Shown: piece by piece, positions 43,886 to 55,025 of the stretch
Layout of the letters: every line of letters starts with the position of its first letter
Position numbering within the stretch: position 1 is the first letter of the stretch
Source of the DNA: Peronospora farinosa
Taxonomy: Eukaryota > Oomycota > Peronosporomycetes > Peronosporales > Peronosporaceae
NCBI GenBank assembly: GCA_947646735.1
Contig: CANTFK010000807.1
Location: 124,001-188,000, forward strand
Length of the DNA stretch: 64,000 nucleotides
Direction: 5' to 3'
Notes under the pieces: model-generated
Seen by the model: the letters and a program-made list of their open reading frames with translations, nothing else
What the model was told of the DNA's origin: nothing
Database searches by the model: none
Position numbers and translations under genes: made by a program

Positions 43886-45805
43886 ATGATCCAAATATCT
43901 TCTCGTCCATTATTCCGTCGTAGTTTCTCGTCTCTACATGGCTACGTACAAGACACTATAATCCCTACGTATCACTTTCAAAAGAGTCTTACACGTCTAC
44001 CAATTCCCAAACTTGAAGACTCACTATCGCGTTACCTATCGGCCATCGAGCCCGTTGTAACTTCGCAACAGCTTGCACAGACCCAACGTGCTGTATTGGA
44101 ATTTCAAAACGGGGTAGGGCTTGACCTTCATCGTGCCTTACTTGCTCGTGATACCGAAAATGCACATACCTCGTACATAAATCAGTGGTGGCTTGAAATG
44201 TACCTCAAGGACCGCCAGCCACTGCCTATTAATTACAATCCACAAATCAAGTTGAAGATGGACCCCAACCCTGCCAAAAACAGTCCAAGTCAACGTGCAA
44301 CCTCTTTGATTGCGTCAACAGTTCGTGTGTACCGTACACTCCGTGATGGCAACTTCCAACCTGATGTGTTCCACACGAAACCCCACACAAGCAAAACGAA
44401 AGCATTTCAATATTTTTGTAAATTTTTACCAGAAAATGTGAGTTTCTATGGAGCAGCAGCTTTTGGGGCCTATCCATTGGATATGTCACAATATAAACAC
44501 TTATTTTCCAGTACGAGATTGCCAAAGACGGGACAAGATGAACTTCAAGTGGCGACTGCATCCAAACATATTGTCGTGCAAAGAGGGACAAGATTCTTTA
44601 CATTTGACGTGTTGACAGAGGAAGGTGATGCGGTCTCAGATGAGCAGATATTGGCCAATATCGAAGCAATATTGGCCGAGCCATTGGTGACAAGTACACC
44701 TAATACACCAGGCATGGGATTAATGACGACCATGAACCGTGATGCTTGGGCCAATGCACGTCAAAAGCTCGAGACAAGTGGTGGTGGTAATAATAAAGCA
44801 TCGCTGGAGCAGATTGATAGTGCATTGTTTATGGTGTGTCTTGAACATGAGGCCCCAGCTACACCGGAACAGATTAGTAGCACGTTCTTGATTGGAGACG
44901 GCAGTAATCACTGGTTTGACAAGAGTTTTCAGCTGATAGTTGCTGCGAATGGTACGGCTTCTGTGAGTTTTGAACATGCTTGGGGGGATGGTGTCGCTGT
45001 TTTGCGCTATTTGAACGAGATGTACGATGATAGCATCAAATATCCTGTGCTGAAAACGAGTAGCCAAGCGAAACCTCGTGAACTTACATGGGATATCAGC
45101 GGTGAGACAAACAAGTTGTTGAATGAAGCCAAGAAGACATATGATAAGTGGGTGTCGCGTTTATTGGTTGCGTGCGCAGAGACTCCAGTCACACGTGCTG
45201 TTAGCAAGCAATACAACATTGGCACGGACGGACTCATGCAAATGACCATCCAGCTGGCGCACTTCAAACTGCATCAGAAGTTTGTGGCCACTTATGAGAG
45301 TGCTAGTACCGCAGCGTTTAAGCACGGACGTACCGAGACTGTGCGCAGCTGCACGAATGAGGCCGTGAAATTTGTTCGCACGATGGTGGATGCCTCTGCG
45401 TCAGATATGGACAAGGCCAATGCCCTGCGCGTAGCCGTGACGAAGCACGGTGAGCTGACGAAGAACGGCGTGATGGGCCAAGGCTTTGACCGGCACCTCT
45501 TTGCACTACGAGCCATGGCAGAGCTACAAGGCATCAACGTGCCAGAATTCTATACACTGCCAGCTTACCAGATTATGAACAAAATCATTCTATCGACCAG
45601 TACGCTGTCAAGCCCAGCACTTGAAGGGGGTAGCTTTGGTCCTGTCAACGAGGACTGCTACGGCATCGGCTACGGAATTGAGAAAGAGGGTTCTACATTC
45701 CAGCTTTCGAGCTACCGCAAAGACCTTCCTCAGCTAAAGGAACTGCTGGTTGAAAGCATTACCGACTTGGAGCGTTTGCTGGCAGACACGACTCCCAAGA
45801 AATAA
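43886..45805 (+). CDS. CPT2: Carnitine O-palmitoyltransferase 2, mitochondrial
   Basis: 639 residues, no intron; start at MIQISSRPLFRRSFSSLHG, an Arg/Ser-rich mitochondrial presequence. Carnitine/choline acyltransferase fold throughout: LPIPKLEDSLSRYLSAIEPV, then YINQWWLEMYL, then GSNHWFDKSFQLIVAANGTA. The catalytic His is in FEHAWGDGVAVLRY (about residue 364), and the word FEH.WGDGVAVL is characteristic of CPT2. Substrate motifs STAAFKHGRTETVRS and IILSTSTLSSPAL are near the C-terminus. It converts acyl-carnitine and CoA to acyl-CoA on the matrix side of the inner membrane, feeding beta-oxidation. Length is typical of the family. Confidence 0.95.
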   Translation: MIQISSRPLFRRSFSSLHGYVQDTIIPTYHFQKSLTRLPIPKLEDSLSRYLSAIEPVVTSQQLAQTQRAVLEFQNGVGLDLHRALLARDTENAHTSYINQWWLEMYLKDRQPLPINYNPQIKLKMDPNPAKNSPSQRATSLIASTVRVYRTLRDGNFQPDVFHTKPHTSKTKAFQYFCKFLPENVSFYGAAAFGAYPLDMSQYKHLFSSTRLPKTGQDELQVATASKHIVVQRGTRFFTFDVLTEEGDAVSDEQILANIEAILAEPLVTSTPNTPGMGLMTTMNRDAWANARQKLETSGGGNNKASLEQIDSALFMVCLEHEAPATPEQISSTFLIGDGSNHWFDKSFQLIVAANGTASVSFEHAWGDGVAVLRYLNEMYDDSIKYPVLKTSSQAKPRELTWDISGETNKLLNEAKKTYDKWVSRLLVACAETPVTRAVSKQYNIGTDGLMQMTIQLAHFKLHQKFVATYESASTAAFKHGRTETVRSCTNEAVKFVRTMVDASASDMDKANALRVAVTKHGELTKNGVMGQGFDRHLFALRAMAELQGINVPEFYTLPAYQIMNKIILSTSTLSSPALEGGSFGPVNEDCYGIGYGIEKEGSTFQLSSYRKDLPQLKELLVESITDLERLLADTTPKK

Positions 45806-45993
45806 AACGACCAAACTGCGAGGAGATGGACAAAGAGAACGGGCTGGTAAGGAAATCCTCTGGTAATACTACATTTGAATCTGTGTTGATGGATGCCATC
45901 GAAAAAGTTTTAAACAAGTAGAAACCATGAAGAATCTCCTGATCGGCAAAGTTGGGCAAAACGTACATGTAAGCCGTAGCAAAAGCTATAACT

Positions 45994-47806
45994 TTATCGA
46001 CGTCTTGATTGCTTAGGACTTCGAGGTCTTCCTGTATTAGAAGCACTGCTGGGTCGTTCACCACCACCTGGTCGTTTACCTCCAGTCACAGAACCAGCGT
46101 GAGGGGCTGCAGCTCCTCCTGCTCGACCGGGCCCTCGGTCTCTCCAAGCGGATCCACCTGCACCTTGCGCATTTCCTCCAGCCAGTGCTCCTCTGTTTCG
46201 AGTATCTCGTGAGTTATTACCATCTCCTACGTTGCTGCGATCGTTGCGCCGCTGGGGCTGTTGCTGCACGTCTCGTGAATTATGGTGGCTGCGGCTTCGT
46301 GAGTGAGCATCACGTCCGCGGTGATCATTCTGGTGCTGCGATGACCGGCTGCCAGAACCTTCTCGGTGAGGACTGCTGGCTCCAAGTTTCTTAGACGGCT
46401 TAGCCTCAGCTCCAGGTGCACAATCTTTCTTAGTTTTCCACGGAATACTTTCTTCAGCTACGGGCTCGACAGTCTGCGTGCGAAAAGAAACAGGTTCCTT
46501 GCCAGGCTCGTCAAATGCCCAGTCCCGCGGTTCAGGCTCCTGTCCATTTCAAATTAAATCAGTGACGTGCTAGTCTATAGCAAAATAGAGCGAAAATGTA
46601 CGCACAATTTCCTTGAAATACTCGTGCTCTAGCGCTTCCTTTGCCGTAATGCGTGTTTCAGGGTCTCGCAGTACACAACAACATAAGCTGTCATTAAGAG
46701 CAAAAAGTAACAGGCCTGCTCATAACCAACACACAATATACTTACCATATTCTAGCAATCTCGAGAGCAGATCAAGCAAAGCTGTTCCAGCTCGACCTGG
46801 ACCAACTTTGACAGCATTCTTCAGCTCCGACTGCGTCGGGTACTTGCGTTCACGTCCCATTTGCACAACATGGTTATACTCTGGCAAATTCTCAAGTCCT
46901 TCCCATGTCTGCGGCGTTGGCATTCCCAGCACTTTGAAGATTTTATCCAATTGGTCCTTCTGGAATGGGGCATTCGATCCTTCCACTTCTTTGCCACAAA
47001 ATAGTTCACGAGTATTAATCAGCTCGACAAAAATACAGCCAACAGCCCAGAGATCCACTGCTTTTGTATAATGTTTTGCACCCAGCAATAATTCTGGAGC
47101 ACGATACCAAAGTGTTACGACGACACGTTCCACATCTGATAATGCCTTAATTGGTTCCTTGTATATACGTGCCAAACCTAAATCTACACAACAAGCCACT
47201 GTCAATAATCTCACATCCTCTCATATCTAATACCTCCTCCATCTTCTAATTACCTGCCAATTTCACTTGACCTCGTTTACGTCCATGACCGACAACAAGA
47301 ATATTCTGTGGTTTCATATCTCGATGCATCACCCATGCGTCATGCATGTAGTCCACACCTTTTAGAATCTGATACATGAGTGACTTCCGCGTATATTCTC
47401 CCAATGGTTTTTGTTTACTTTGTACAATAATATCATGCAAATCATGGTCTCCATATTCAAACACGAGAGCCAGTGACTTGTCCCGTGGATCAACATGAAC
47501 GTCATGGAGGTGGACCACATTATCATGATGTAATTCTCGCAGTAATTTAATTTCTCGAACTGTAGCACTTGATAAAACCACATCATTCTTTCCTTCTTTA
47601 TGAGATTTAACCAGTTTTATAGCAAACGTCATGGGCTCTTCATCTTCAGCAGCAATTGACACACCACTTGATGAAGGACATGGTAGTAATGCAGAAGAAT
47701 ACGCTTCAGCTTTAAATACCATCCCATATGTACCTTCTCCAATCTTGCCTAAGAGACGGTACTTGTCCGTAAAAGTCTCGGGTCGTCGTAAAGCCAAACG
47801 TCTCAT
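45994..47806 (-). CDS. CDK8: Mediator-kinase CDK8/CDK19 homologue (four exons)
   Basis: Exons 47806-47254, 47183-46746, 46664-46606 and 46539-45994 join to 531 residues; introns of 70, 81 and 66 nt. Kinase motifs: IGEGTYGMVFKAE (Gly loop), FAIKLVKS (Lys), SSATVREIKLLREL (C-helix, the PSTAIRE equivalent), VMHRDMKPQNILV (catalytic loop) and KLADLGLARIY (DLG in place of DFG). The T-loop ALSDVERVVVTLWYRAPE lacks a phosphorylatable Thr, as in CDK8, and HYTKAVDLWAVGCIF matches that family. Exon 3 is only 59 nt and supplies DPETRITAKEALEHEYF; its acceptor CGAG fits the family better than an AG nearer the donor. The C-terminus (about 180 residues) is a Ser/Arg/Gly/His-rich tail. With cyclin C it tunes RNA polymerase II Mediator. 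Confidence 0.92.
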
Positions 47807-48026
47807 AATTTATAATATCCAGCACGTCGTTTTAAAGAAGTTGATGTGGTGTACCTGACTTTATGTTTATAATTTCAAAAATATAGGCTTTAACAGGTCG
47901 GATATAAGAAAGTCTTAGGTTTTTCTGCTTTTGGTCGTTCACGTTGAGACAAATATAAATTTGTACAGGTAATGACGCGTCACATCGTGAAACTCAATAC
48001 ATGCTACAGAAAAAAATAGAGTCAGG
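47807..48026. promoter_or_regulatory. Bidirectional promoter between CDK8 and MAF1
   Basis: Only 220 bp separate the two ATG codons. It contains a perfect 10-bp palindrome TGACGCGTCA (47973-47982), which embeds the MluI-box core ACGCGT and an ATF/CREB-like TGACG half-site, plus AT-rich tracts. Which factor binds is not known. Confidence 0.55.
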
Positions 48027-48959
48027 ATGAAGTATTTGGAGGAACCCCAATTGTCGTGGCTTAACTCTGTCCTTGGGAGCTACGAGATTGGTGACCGTGT
48101 ACTTAATGGTAAATTGGAGACATATTCATGCAAGAAAGCAGGTAGTGACAAGCGTTTGGCCAAAAGTCTGGAGCTTTATTACCAGCAGGAGATCGAGGCT
48201 TCAGCCACTGATCTCTTGGGCTCGTCCCCATTGGGACCTCTCGCTGCCCCTGCTACACGCAAATTGCTTATCAATCTCATCTCGACAATGAATGCGAGTT
48301 TTCCAGACTATGATTTTAGTACTGTTAAGCCTGAACAATTCCGAAAAGAATTGGATTTTCGGATAGCGCTGCAGTGCATTAATCATGATTTGGCTGAATT
48401 ACTGGAAGCTGAGGGCAATGGTTTTGTTGAAAAGATGTGGGAGGACATAGCTGAGGCTATTAAACTCGACGAGTGTGATGTGTACAGCTACATTCCTGAT
48501 ATGGACTCGGACCCTTTTTCAGATGGCAATTTGTATGTATTGTTAGAGGTTATGTGGTTTTTGAGGGGTTGTGTGGGTTTGTAATGGATTGATGGGTTTG
48601 TATATATATATATAGATGGTCGTTCAACTACTTTTTCTACAACAAAGTGCAGAAGAAAGTGCTTTATTTTACGTGCATTTGCAAGGGGTGAGCTTTATCA
48701 AAGACTCGAGCTATTATTTTAATGTGGGGAAGTGAGAAGACCTTCTTTTGACCATGTATTGGCAAACAGATTGACCTATGATACTGATACTGACGATGAA
48801 ACAATGGAGGAACCTACTGCTATGGACGACGACGGAGAAGATGTTATGGAGGACTACTTTGGCATGTCACCGGATTGGTACGACGACTTGATTATTGTAA
48901 CTTGCAGCTCCTTTATTGAACTTGTTGATGCTTGGATGAGCAGGGAGGACGGCTCGTAA
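48027..48959 (+). CDS. MAF1: MAF1, repressor of RNA polymerase III (three exons)
   Basis: Exons 48027-48532, 48616-48687 and 48737-48959 join to 266 residues; introns of 83 nt (GTATGT..ATATAG) and 49 nt (GTGAGC..GTGAG). Family motifs: MKYLEEPQLSWLNSVLGSYE, LETYSCKKAGSDKRL, FPDYDFSTVKPEQF, CDVYSYIPDMDSDPFSDGNL and, across intron 1, WSFNYFFYNKVQKKVLYFTC. The MAF1 'WSFNYFFYNK' core is thus split by the first intron. The acidic tail (DTDTDDETMEEP, MDDDGEDVMEDY) is usual in the family. MAF1 shuts down Pol III under stress or TOR inhibition. The second intron is short and its acceptor less certain. Confidence 0.92.
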
Positions 48960-49744
48960 ACAATGTGCACACGCACGCTGGTGAACATCCAGTAATTGGG
49001 TGTAGTGTCATTGTGCTCATCATTCTTCTCACTGCAGTACGCCATTTTCTGCAGGAATGAAGGCTCGACGTGACTTATGTTGCGTTAACTCCCCGTTCAT
49101 CCTCCAATTAGGTCGTGCGATATGGCTACCTTTTCTCTGGGTTCTCTAACATATATGGTTTCTCGGAGCGAAGAAGGCTGGACACGCAGTCGGAAGAAAC
49201 GGCACAGTCATCGTGCTCCACAGCTGCTGCTGCTTTTCAACGTTCTACTGTATTATTGAATAATGTATGCTTCATTTTGCACTGGAATGATATTCGCGTG
49301 ATTGTTCGTAGCGTAGACAAGAAATGCGGCGTTGAGACAACGTTGTAGCATCTCGTGGACTGACAAATGATTCGACACGGTGAATTCACCTTTCAACCGT
49401 AAAACTTTTCGTGTGAAATGCTGCTTTTTGTATAGTTGGTTTCTTTGGAGAGAAGCATATATGCTTATCTTCTAGACACTGGTAAGAATGGCGAGTTTGG
49501 ATATATAAATGTGTCCGATGCTGAGCTACCATGATTTTAACGATGCGCGAGATGACTCGGCGGATGCACAATATCGTTCAGACTATCGAAGTGTGTTCTT
49601 AGCGTTGAGGGTGTTCCACGAAGAGTGGACTGGACAGACAATAAAGACGCGTACTGTCACAACGGTGCAACTGCCTTCTCACGAATATTTTTGCATAACT
49701 TAAGCATTGGCAAAGCTTAGGATAAGCTGAGGACGGGAAAGGCT

Positions 49745-49995
49745 TCTCCATGCGGACGCAATCGCATGAATCACCGGTTCCGGCCGGTGCAAATATTCAG
49801 CAAGGCCAGGCTGAGACTAGTATTGTTGGAGGAGGGGAGTAAAATCTCCATTAAAGCTGCTTATGGAATTGGAAAACTTTGAGTTAATGATAGGACTGTG
49901 GAAGTCACAGAATGCTGGAAACAGAATGCGCCATCTCGCAAGCTAAAATCTCACGCCTTGAGAGAAGCGCTTACGTTTTCAAGGCGATTTTGACA
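49745..49995 (+). pseudogene. Broken helix-turn-helix-like frame, possible transposase relic
   Basis: One plus-strand frame reads RLRLVLLEEGSKISIKAAYG then IGKL, a stop, then VNDRTVEVTECWKQNAPSRK and further basic residues. The pattern 'EEG.SI..AA..IG......TV..W' recalls the N-terminal HTH of Tc1/mariner-like transposases. The one in-frame stop and short length suggest a relic. This is a resemblance only. Confidence 0.25.
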
Positions 49996-50759
49996 TAGTT
50001 TTCAGAAACAACATTCGACCTAATCACATTGATCAAGTCGTTGTGTGATTGTTCGATGTGGTTTGCAAAATGGACTTTACCATTGTTGACGATCTCTTAA
50101 CAGTCCATGTACTTGACATCATGCTCCAATGTTTCGAATTGCAATGGCGATCGCCACTTCCTGGTTCTATCTTCTTGTGCTTCGTCTACTTCTTCGTCTA
50201 CTTCTTTATCTTACTCTAGTAGTTACAAAACACTCTCATCAAGACAACAGACAAACTATCAATCATAGATGTCAGTGTCGTTTAATATTGGTGTGGCTGA
50301 CTCTGGTCGTGCAAGACCTTGATGCTCCCTGTGATGTATTACTCGAAAGTGAGCCGCGAGCGAGCTGTCGGAAGTTCAGAACTTGATAGGTATAGCTAAG
50401 TAGCAGGTAGCTGGGCTATCAGATATCGCGCGCTGTGAGTGTTGCGAAATCTGATTGAAGTTGTAAGCGCAACAATGACGAAGTCACGTGTGCGCCTACA
50501 TGAAGACGACACGGTCAAAGGGGAGGCAATGAGGTATTATTTGCGGCTTAACTGTGACTTGTAGGATACATGTACATTCAATCCTCGTACCGTCCGTCAT
50601 CTGTTGATTCAACTTTGTTGGGGTTGCATAGATCATAGTTTGCCTTTGACCTGCTCATTGCGTTCATATGCCAAGCACTTCTTCGAATTTGCTCGGTAGA
50701 GTGACTGAGCATGGACGTTAGAACGATTGGACCCATCAACCGTCAATTGTGAAGACTAC

Positions 50760-50819
50760 GTTGTTCTAATAAAGACGGGGACGTCCTACAAATGACGTCC
50801 CCGTCTTTCTTAGAACAAC
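50760..50819. repeat. 26-bp near-perfect inverted repeat (hairpin)
   Basis: Left arm 50760-50785 and right arm 50794-50819 pair over 26 bp with one mismatch, around an 8-nt loop. The arms contain AAAGACGGGGACGTC and GACGTCCCCGTCTTT. It is the strongest simple hairpin I found outside repeats. It lies in gene-poor DNA and could be a MITE core, a small-RNA precursor or a terminator-like structure. Confidence 0.9.
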
Positions 50820-52765
50820 CTACAAGTTGACGTATGGTAAAACGTTCTCACTTGTCGACTGTGGCCTTCTCAGTCTTTGCCTTTTACTAGAAAACAATAT
50901 CTCATCTTCTGCGTGAACATGTAGCTCGATACATGTCGACGCCGCTTCAGTATGGCGTTATTAAAGTCTGATCTTGAAGCTAGAAAATTTGATGACACAA
51001 TGGGAAGGCCCAATGCTGGCTAGAATATAGGCGTATACATTCAACGATCTGTCGGTATCACGGTAGTAAAATACAGGACACAGCATACGGAGATAAGCTT
51101 TGCATAGAGAGAAGCTGCTGGTTATTTGGTATAGGACTGCTCTCGGAGCTTTCATTTGCACATTCGCACTCTTTACGTCAAGAACAATGGGACCAGCTTG
51201 CAACAGTCTCCCTCTTAGTACGCTCCTTTACGTACGAGCCAAGCCTACAAACAAGGAAGCCAAGATATCGCGTGACATACTTCAAGAAAAAAAGCTATTG
51301 CAGATGCCAAAGAAGAGAATGAAGAGGAAGAATGCATTTTGGCGACGATTCATCCTTCCAGGAGCTGTAAAACTCACGAAAAACTAGAACGTTGCAACGT
51401 CTCGAAGCAATGTTTGTCAAAATGTTGTCCAGGGTAGAAAGAAGACCCAATTTCGTCGAGAAGGAAAGGAGGTGAATTCAAGCGTAAATACACTCTCTGT
51501 TCGTGACTGTTAACCTCGTTCTGTGTGCGCCTTTTTGCCGCTGAACAACATCTTAATCTTGCTAGTGAACTACAAGACGGCGACCTTCTTTAAGGTCTGC
51601 TTGTCCGTAGGTGCAGAAAGTTTTTCCGCAAACGTTTGAAAATAGTTGTAGTGGCTGGATGTTGCCGTGCGGTGGTTTAGTTATGATAAAGCCGCTGTCA
51701 ACCGTACAAGCGACAGCAGCGCCACAGCCACTACCAACCATGACTGTATAATGCTGTTCGTGACACACTTAGCAACGCATATGTATATCTAAAAAACGAT
51801 GGCCGCCGGAGAAGCATGCACCAAACTGCTATTGGGATACCTCCTTGAAAGCCTGGGAGTTGACAAGGACAATAGCTCGTAAACGAATGATTAGGGAATT
51901 TTTCCCAGCGTTTTTCGAGTACTATCGTCTTTGCCGTATACTGTATCATCATATTTTATGCTATTGATCATGTCCTATCTACACAAGATCCATTTACTAT
52001 CTATGTCAATTGAAACGAAGCATTTGAATGGTTGTGACTACCACAGGAAGCCCAGAACGCTGAAGTGCCTTTGCCAAGTACCGACACCTGACAAAAGAGA
52101 ATTCCTCACGTAGCACAGTTTGTTATTTGCACTGCGTATATCACCTGTTGGACGGAAGAAACCAACTAGTGGAAAGAAAATAGTGCAAAGTGTACAACAT
52201 ACACGTCAAACATTTGACAAATTTGTCTGGGGCTTCCCCTCCATTCAACACACGAGAAGGCAACAGCACCGTCTCCGGTCCCGCAATAGGCTACGAGGAC
52301 AGACTGCTGAGAACAATGATAAGAAAAAAGCCATGGCCTCTTAATCGTTCTCTCTCGTGCATCAAGTCCTAAAGCCCTTGGTACCCGAAGGCAGTAGAGA
52401 CCTCAGAAACTCGAGCGAAGAAACTCCAGAAGTACTTATAGGCCTCATATTTAACTACATAACCACGAATGATAACGCCTTCTCACTCTATCCAGAAGAC
52501 AAAGCAAAAGATGGCAAGGCTACTAGCTGGTAAAGAGAAGCCCTACGGTAAAATGATACACACAGACAAGCATAGATTAAATAATGACGACTATTACTTA
52601 TGACTCAGAAATGTACAATTCTAAACTGACTGGTGCCTATCGTCTATAATGTTTTACAGGTAAACTTTTTACGTAAAAAAGATAATGTAAATTCGACTTT
52701 ATAGACATTTAAGGAGAAAAAGTCTTCCTCTCTATTTACGGGACATTATTAAAAAATATATCCGC

Positions 52766-53955
52766 TTACTCGCCGTATTCCATCATGGCAAGCTCCTTGG
52801 AATCTGGGACAGCCATTAAGCGACGACCAATGCTTAACTCTTCATTGTCACTGTCTAGATGAGCTTTATCAACAGCAGTAAGTGGCTTGAGAACGTCGTC
52901 ATCTACCTCTTTCTCCGGCAAAGCGGGTGCCACACCAACCAACGAGCTGCTGCTTTTCGACGTGCGCAAATACTTCTCCCACACGTACTGCTCGCGTTTG
53001 TACAGCTCTAGTGTCGCACGAGCATCTTCAACCTGCAATACAACAAAGCATTAGAAATACAATAGCAAACATAGCCAGTAAAGAAGAACGTACAGAGTCA
53101 TGCTGTCCGGTTTGGATCTGCTTGCCCAGCACCTCCTCGGTCAAGTGCTTCAGCGATTTGGGATACAATTTCTACACGTTGCACAGCATTTGACAGACTA
53201 CACTCAGTCATAACATCATAAAGCTTACTCAATATGGAACTGCCGTGTCATACCGTGCCATTAATTTTGCGACGCATGTACGGTCGGTAATAGGCGGTAT
53301 CTCGAATGAGGTGTTTCGGCGGCGTGAACATAAGAGCTTGAAAATCGTTTTTCAACGCATGACCCACAACAATCTTGTCCTGCATAAGTTTGCCCACCTC
53401 CTTGATACATTGAGCAAAGGGAATTGCCTTTCGAAGCGAACTAGAGCGGATGCCACTGACGTGGGTCCGAAAATCCGTGACTTTTTCCACTGGTCGCACG
53501 TGCTTGTCGTATAGTACATTGCCCTCGTAGTCCACAATACTGCAGCGTGCAAGTACACTGGTCTTGCCTGAAAGACCGACGCCTACCATTTCGCAATCCA
53601 TGGCAACGATACACGAGTTGTTCACCCATACGGCAGTTCGGGCCTTCATGCGCTTCGCCTGCCTCTCCTGCTTTACCCGTTGCTTCTGTACTTTTACATC
53701 TAGGTCGTGCTTCTTTTCAAAATTCTGGCTGCTTTTGTGGCGTTGGTTCTTTTGCTGGATCTTGCTCTTGAGAGCCATCCAATTGGAGTTGGCCAGAACT
53801 GTCGGTTTAGCTGCCTTCTCCTGCTTCTTCTGGGCTGCCAATCTGCTCACCTGCTTCGTTTTTGACACCTTGTATTGCTTCTCGCCATGGTGCTTCTTCT
53901 TGTTTGTCTGGCTAGTCTCTAATTGCAATGGTACACACTTCCTCTTGCTTCCCAT
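52766..53955 (-). CDS. REXO4: REXO4-type 3'-5' RNA exonuclease (three exons)
   Basis: Exons 53955-53254, 53171-53094 and 53032-52766 join to 348 residues; introns of 82 and 61 nt. Start at MGSKRKCVPLQLE (the two codons before it are not ATG). The N-terminus is very basic, a likely nucleolar signal. DEDDh motifs: SCIVAMDCEMVGVG (Exo I, D and E), VVGHALKNDFQAL (Exo II, D) and, across intron 2, HDSVEDARATLELY (Exo III, H and D). Middle words SGIRSSSLRKA and KSLKHLTEEVLG fit REXO4/Rex4, which takes part in pre-rRNA processing. The tail is acidic with ELSIGRRLMAVPDS. Confidence 0.92.
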
Positions 53956-54222
53956 TGTCGCCAATCGATTTTTTGTTTAGACTGGAGCCTTTATTAATCC
54001 CACCATGTACTGAAATAGGCAGCTAGTTATCAGTACTATAGAGTCTCAAAGGTGAAATTCTTCATATTAGTGAAGAGGTCTATGAGGGATTTTCCGCAGC
54101 GTTGGTATTTGCATTACTTCTGCTTCGTGCAGATAGGGACTTGCCGTCAGTATGGTTGGTGCCCATAGCACCAGTTTAAGATCCTGCGGTACATATTTAG
54201 CTTCGTTCTTGGAAGCCGAGTA

Positions 54223-54708
54223 AATTCTGGGTAACGCCCATTTATACGTTAGCTTGCAAAAGTGCGTAATAGAGGTCCCCGAGATACCTGTGCTGGGCTA
54301 CATCGTAGGTACACATGGTGTACGAGCAGGCCCAGAAAAGGTAAAGGCTGCAAAGGAATGGCCAGTCCCACGACACGTGAAGGATCTGCGCCAATTCCTT
54401 GGGCTCGCTAATTACTTGCATAAGTACAACAAGAATTACGCGGAGCAGACTAAGCCATTATCTGACCTTTTGGAAATGGATGCAGAATGGACTTGGTATA
54501 AAGATTAAGTAGATGCGTTTACGTCAATGAAACAATCTATTGTAGAGGCACCGTCTTGGCATTGCCAGACTCGGATAAGCCCTTTAGCGTCGTCTGCGAT
54601 GGAAGCAAATTTGCAATGGCGGCAGCGCGCTCATGCAGAAGGATGACAACGGCATTGACCGTGTCATTTCGTATCAGTCTCGGCTTTTGAAAGCTGCAGA
54701 GCTGAATT
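54223..54708 (+). pseudogene. A-type gypsy pol fragment (RT end / RNase H start)
   Basis: Reads VLGYIVGTHGVRAGPEKVKA, DLRQFLGLANYLHKYNKNYA and EQTKPLSDLLEMDAEWTWYK, then a stop and a broken RNase H start. It matches element A (about 3080-3530, opposite strand) and starts at the shared TATACGTTAGCTTGCAAAAG. It is cut at GAGCTGAATT by the LTR at 54709, while element A continues there into NYPVHDKEL. So the LTR inserted into this fragment. Confidence 0.85.
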
Positions 54709-55025
54709 TGTAACGGGGCTAGAGCTCCGTTACTTACACACGCTATAGCACTTAAGAGGAAGCGTAAGGGAGTACGCAATAACTAGCGTGCTAAGGTAAA
54801 TTTCAGCTCTGATTTTTATATTTTTATGTTTTTGGACTAAGTACGAGTGGTTACCAAACTCATGGGAACCACTCAACTACAGATCTCTCTCCTATTGGCT
54901 GATAGCGAGACTGATTGCAAATAAAGATACGAATGGCTACACTCGCTATCTCGGGTGTAGCATATAACTACTTATGTAATATACAATTAACTATACCTAG
55001 TTGTGTAACGGTACACCCCATTACA
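54709..55025 (-). repeat. LTR of element G
   Basis: 317 bp from TGTAACGGGG to CATTACA with matching inverted ends. On the minus strand it aligns with element D's LTR around GAGTGGTTCCCATGAG and the ATTACATAAGTAGTTATA block. A purine tract with G12 (55026-55044, minus strand) directly precedes it on the minus strand, so it is best read as the 3' LTR of a minus-strand element. Confidence 0.8.

Larger units (their letters stand above)
48960..52765. other. Gene-poor stretch, 49.0-52.8 kb
   Basis: 3.8 kb without a confident gene; only short frames (for example 49509-49703, 51100-51387, 52120-52344) with no domain and mostly no ATG. Two things stand out and are listed separately: an HTH-like broken frame at about 49745-49995 and a 26-bp hairpin at 50760-50819. 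Confidence 0.5.

Noticed and set aside
46621..46744. Alternative 30-nt intron in the CDK8 gene ending at an earlier AG
   Set aside because: It would be unusually short and insert a Cys-rich segment before DPETRITA; the 81-nt intron restores the family motif directly.
50129..50386. Short frame with a Leu-rich hydrophobic N-terminus
   Set aside because: Composition follows a CTTCTT-type low-complexity tract; no domain, and the start region is uncertain.
51100..51387. Possible secreted effector frame with a hydrophobic start and basic tail
   Set aside because: No in-frame ATG before the hydrophobic part, no clear signal-peptide cleavage site and no RXLR or LFLAK motif.
54030..54110. Similarity of TCTCAAAGGTGAAATTCTTC to the small-subunit rRNA word AGAGGTGAAATTCTTGGAT
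   Set aside because: Only about 20 bases agree and the flanks do not; no further rRNA helices are visible.
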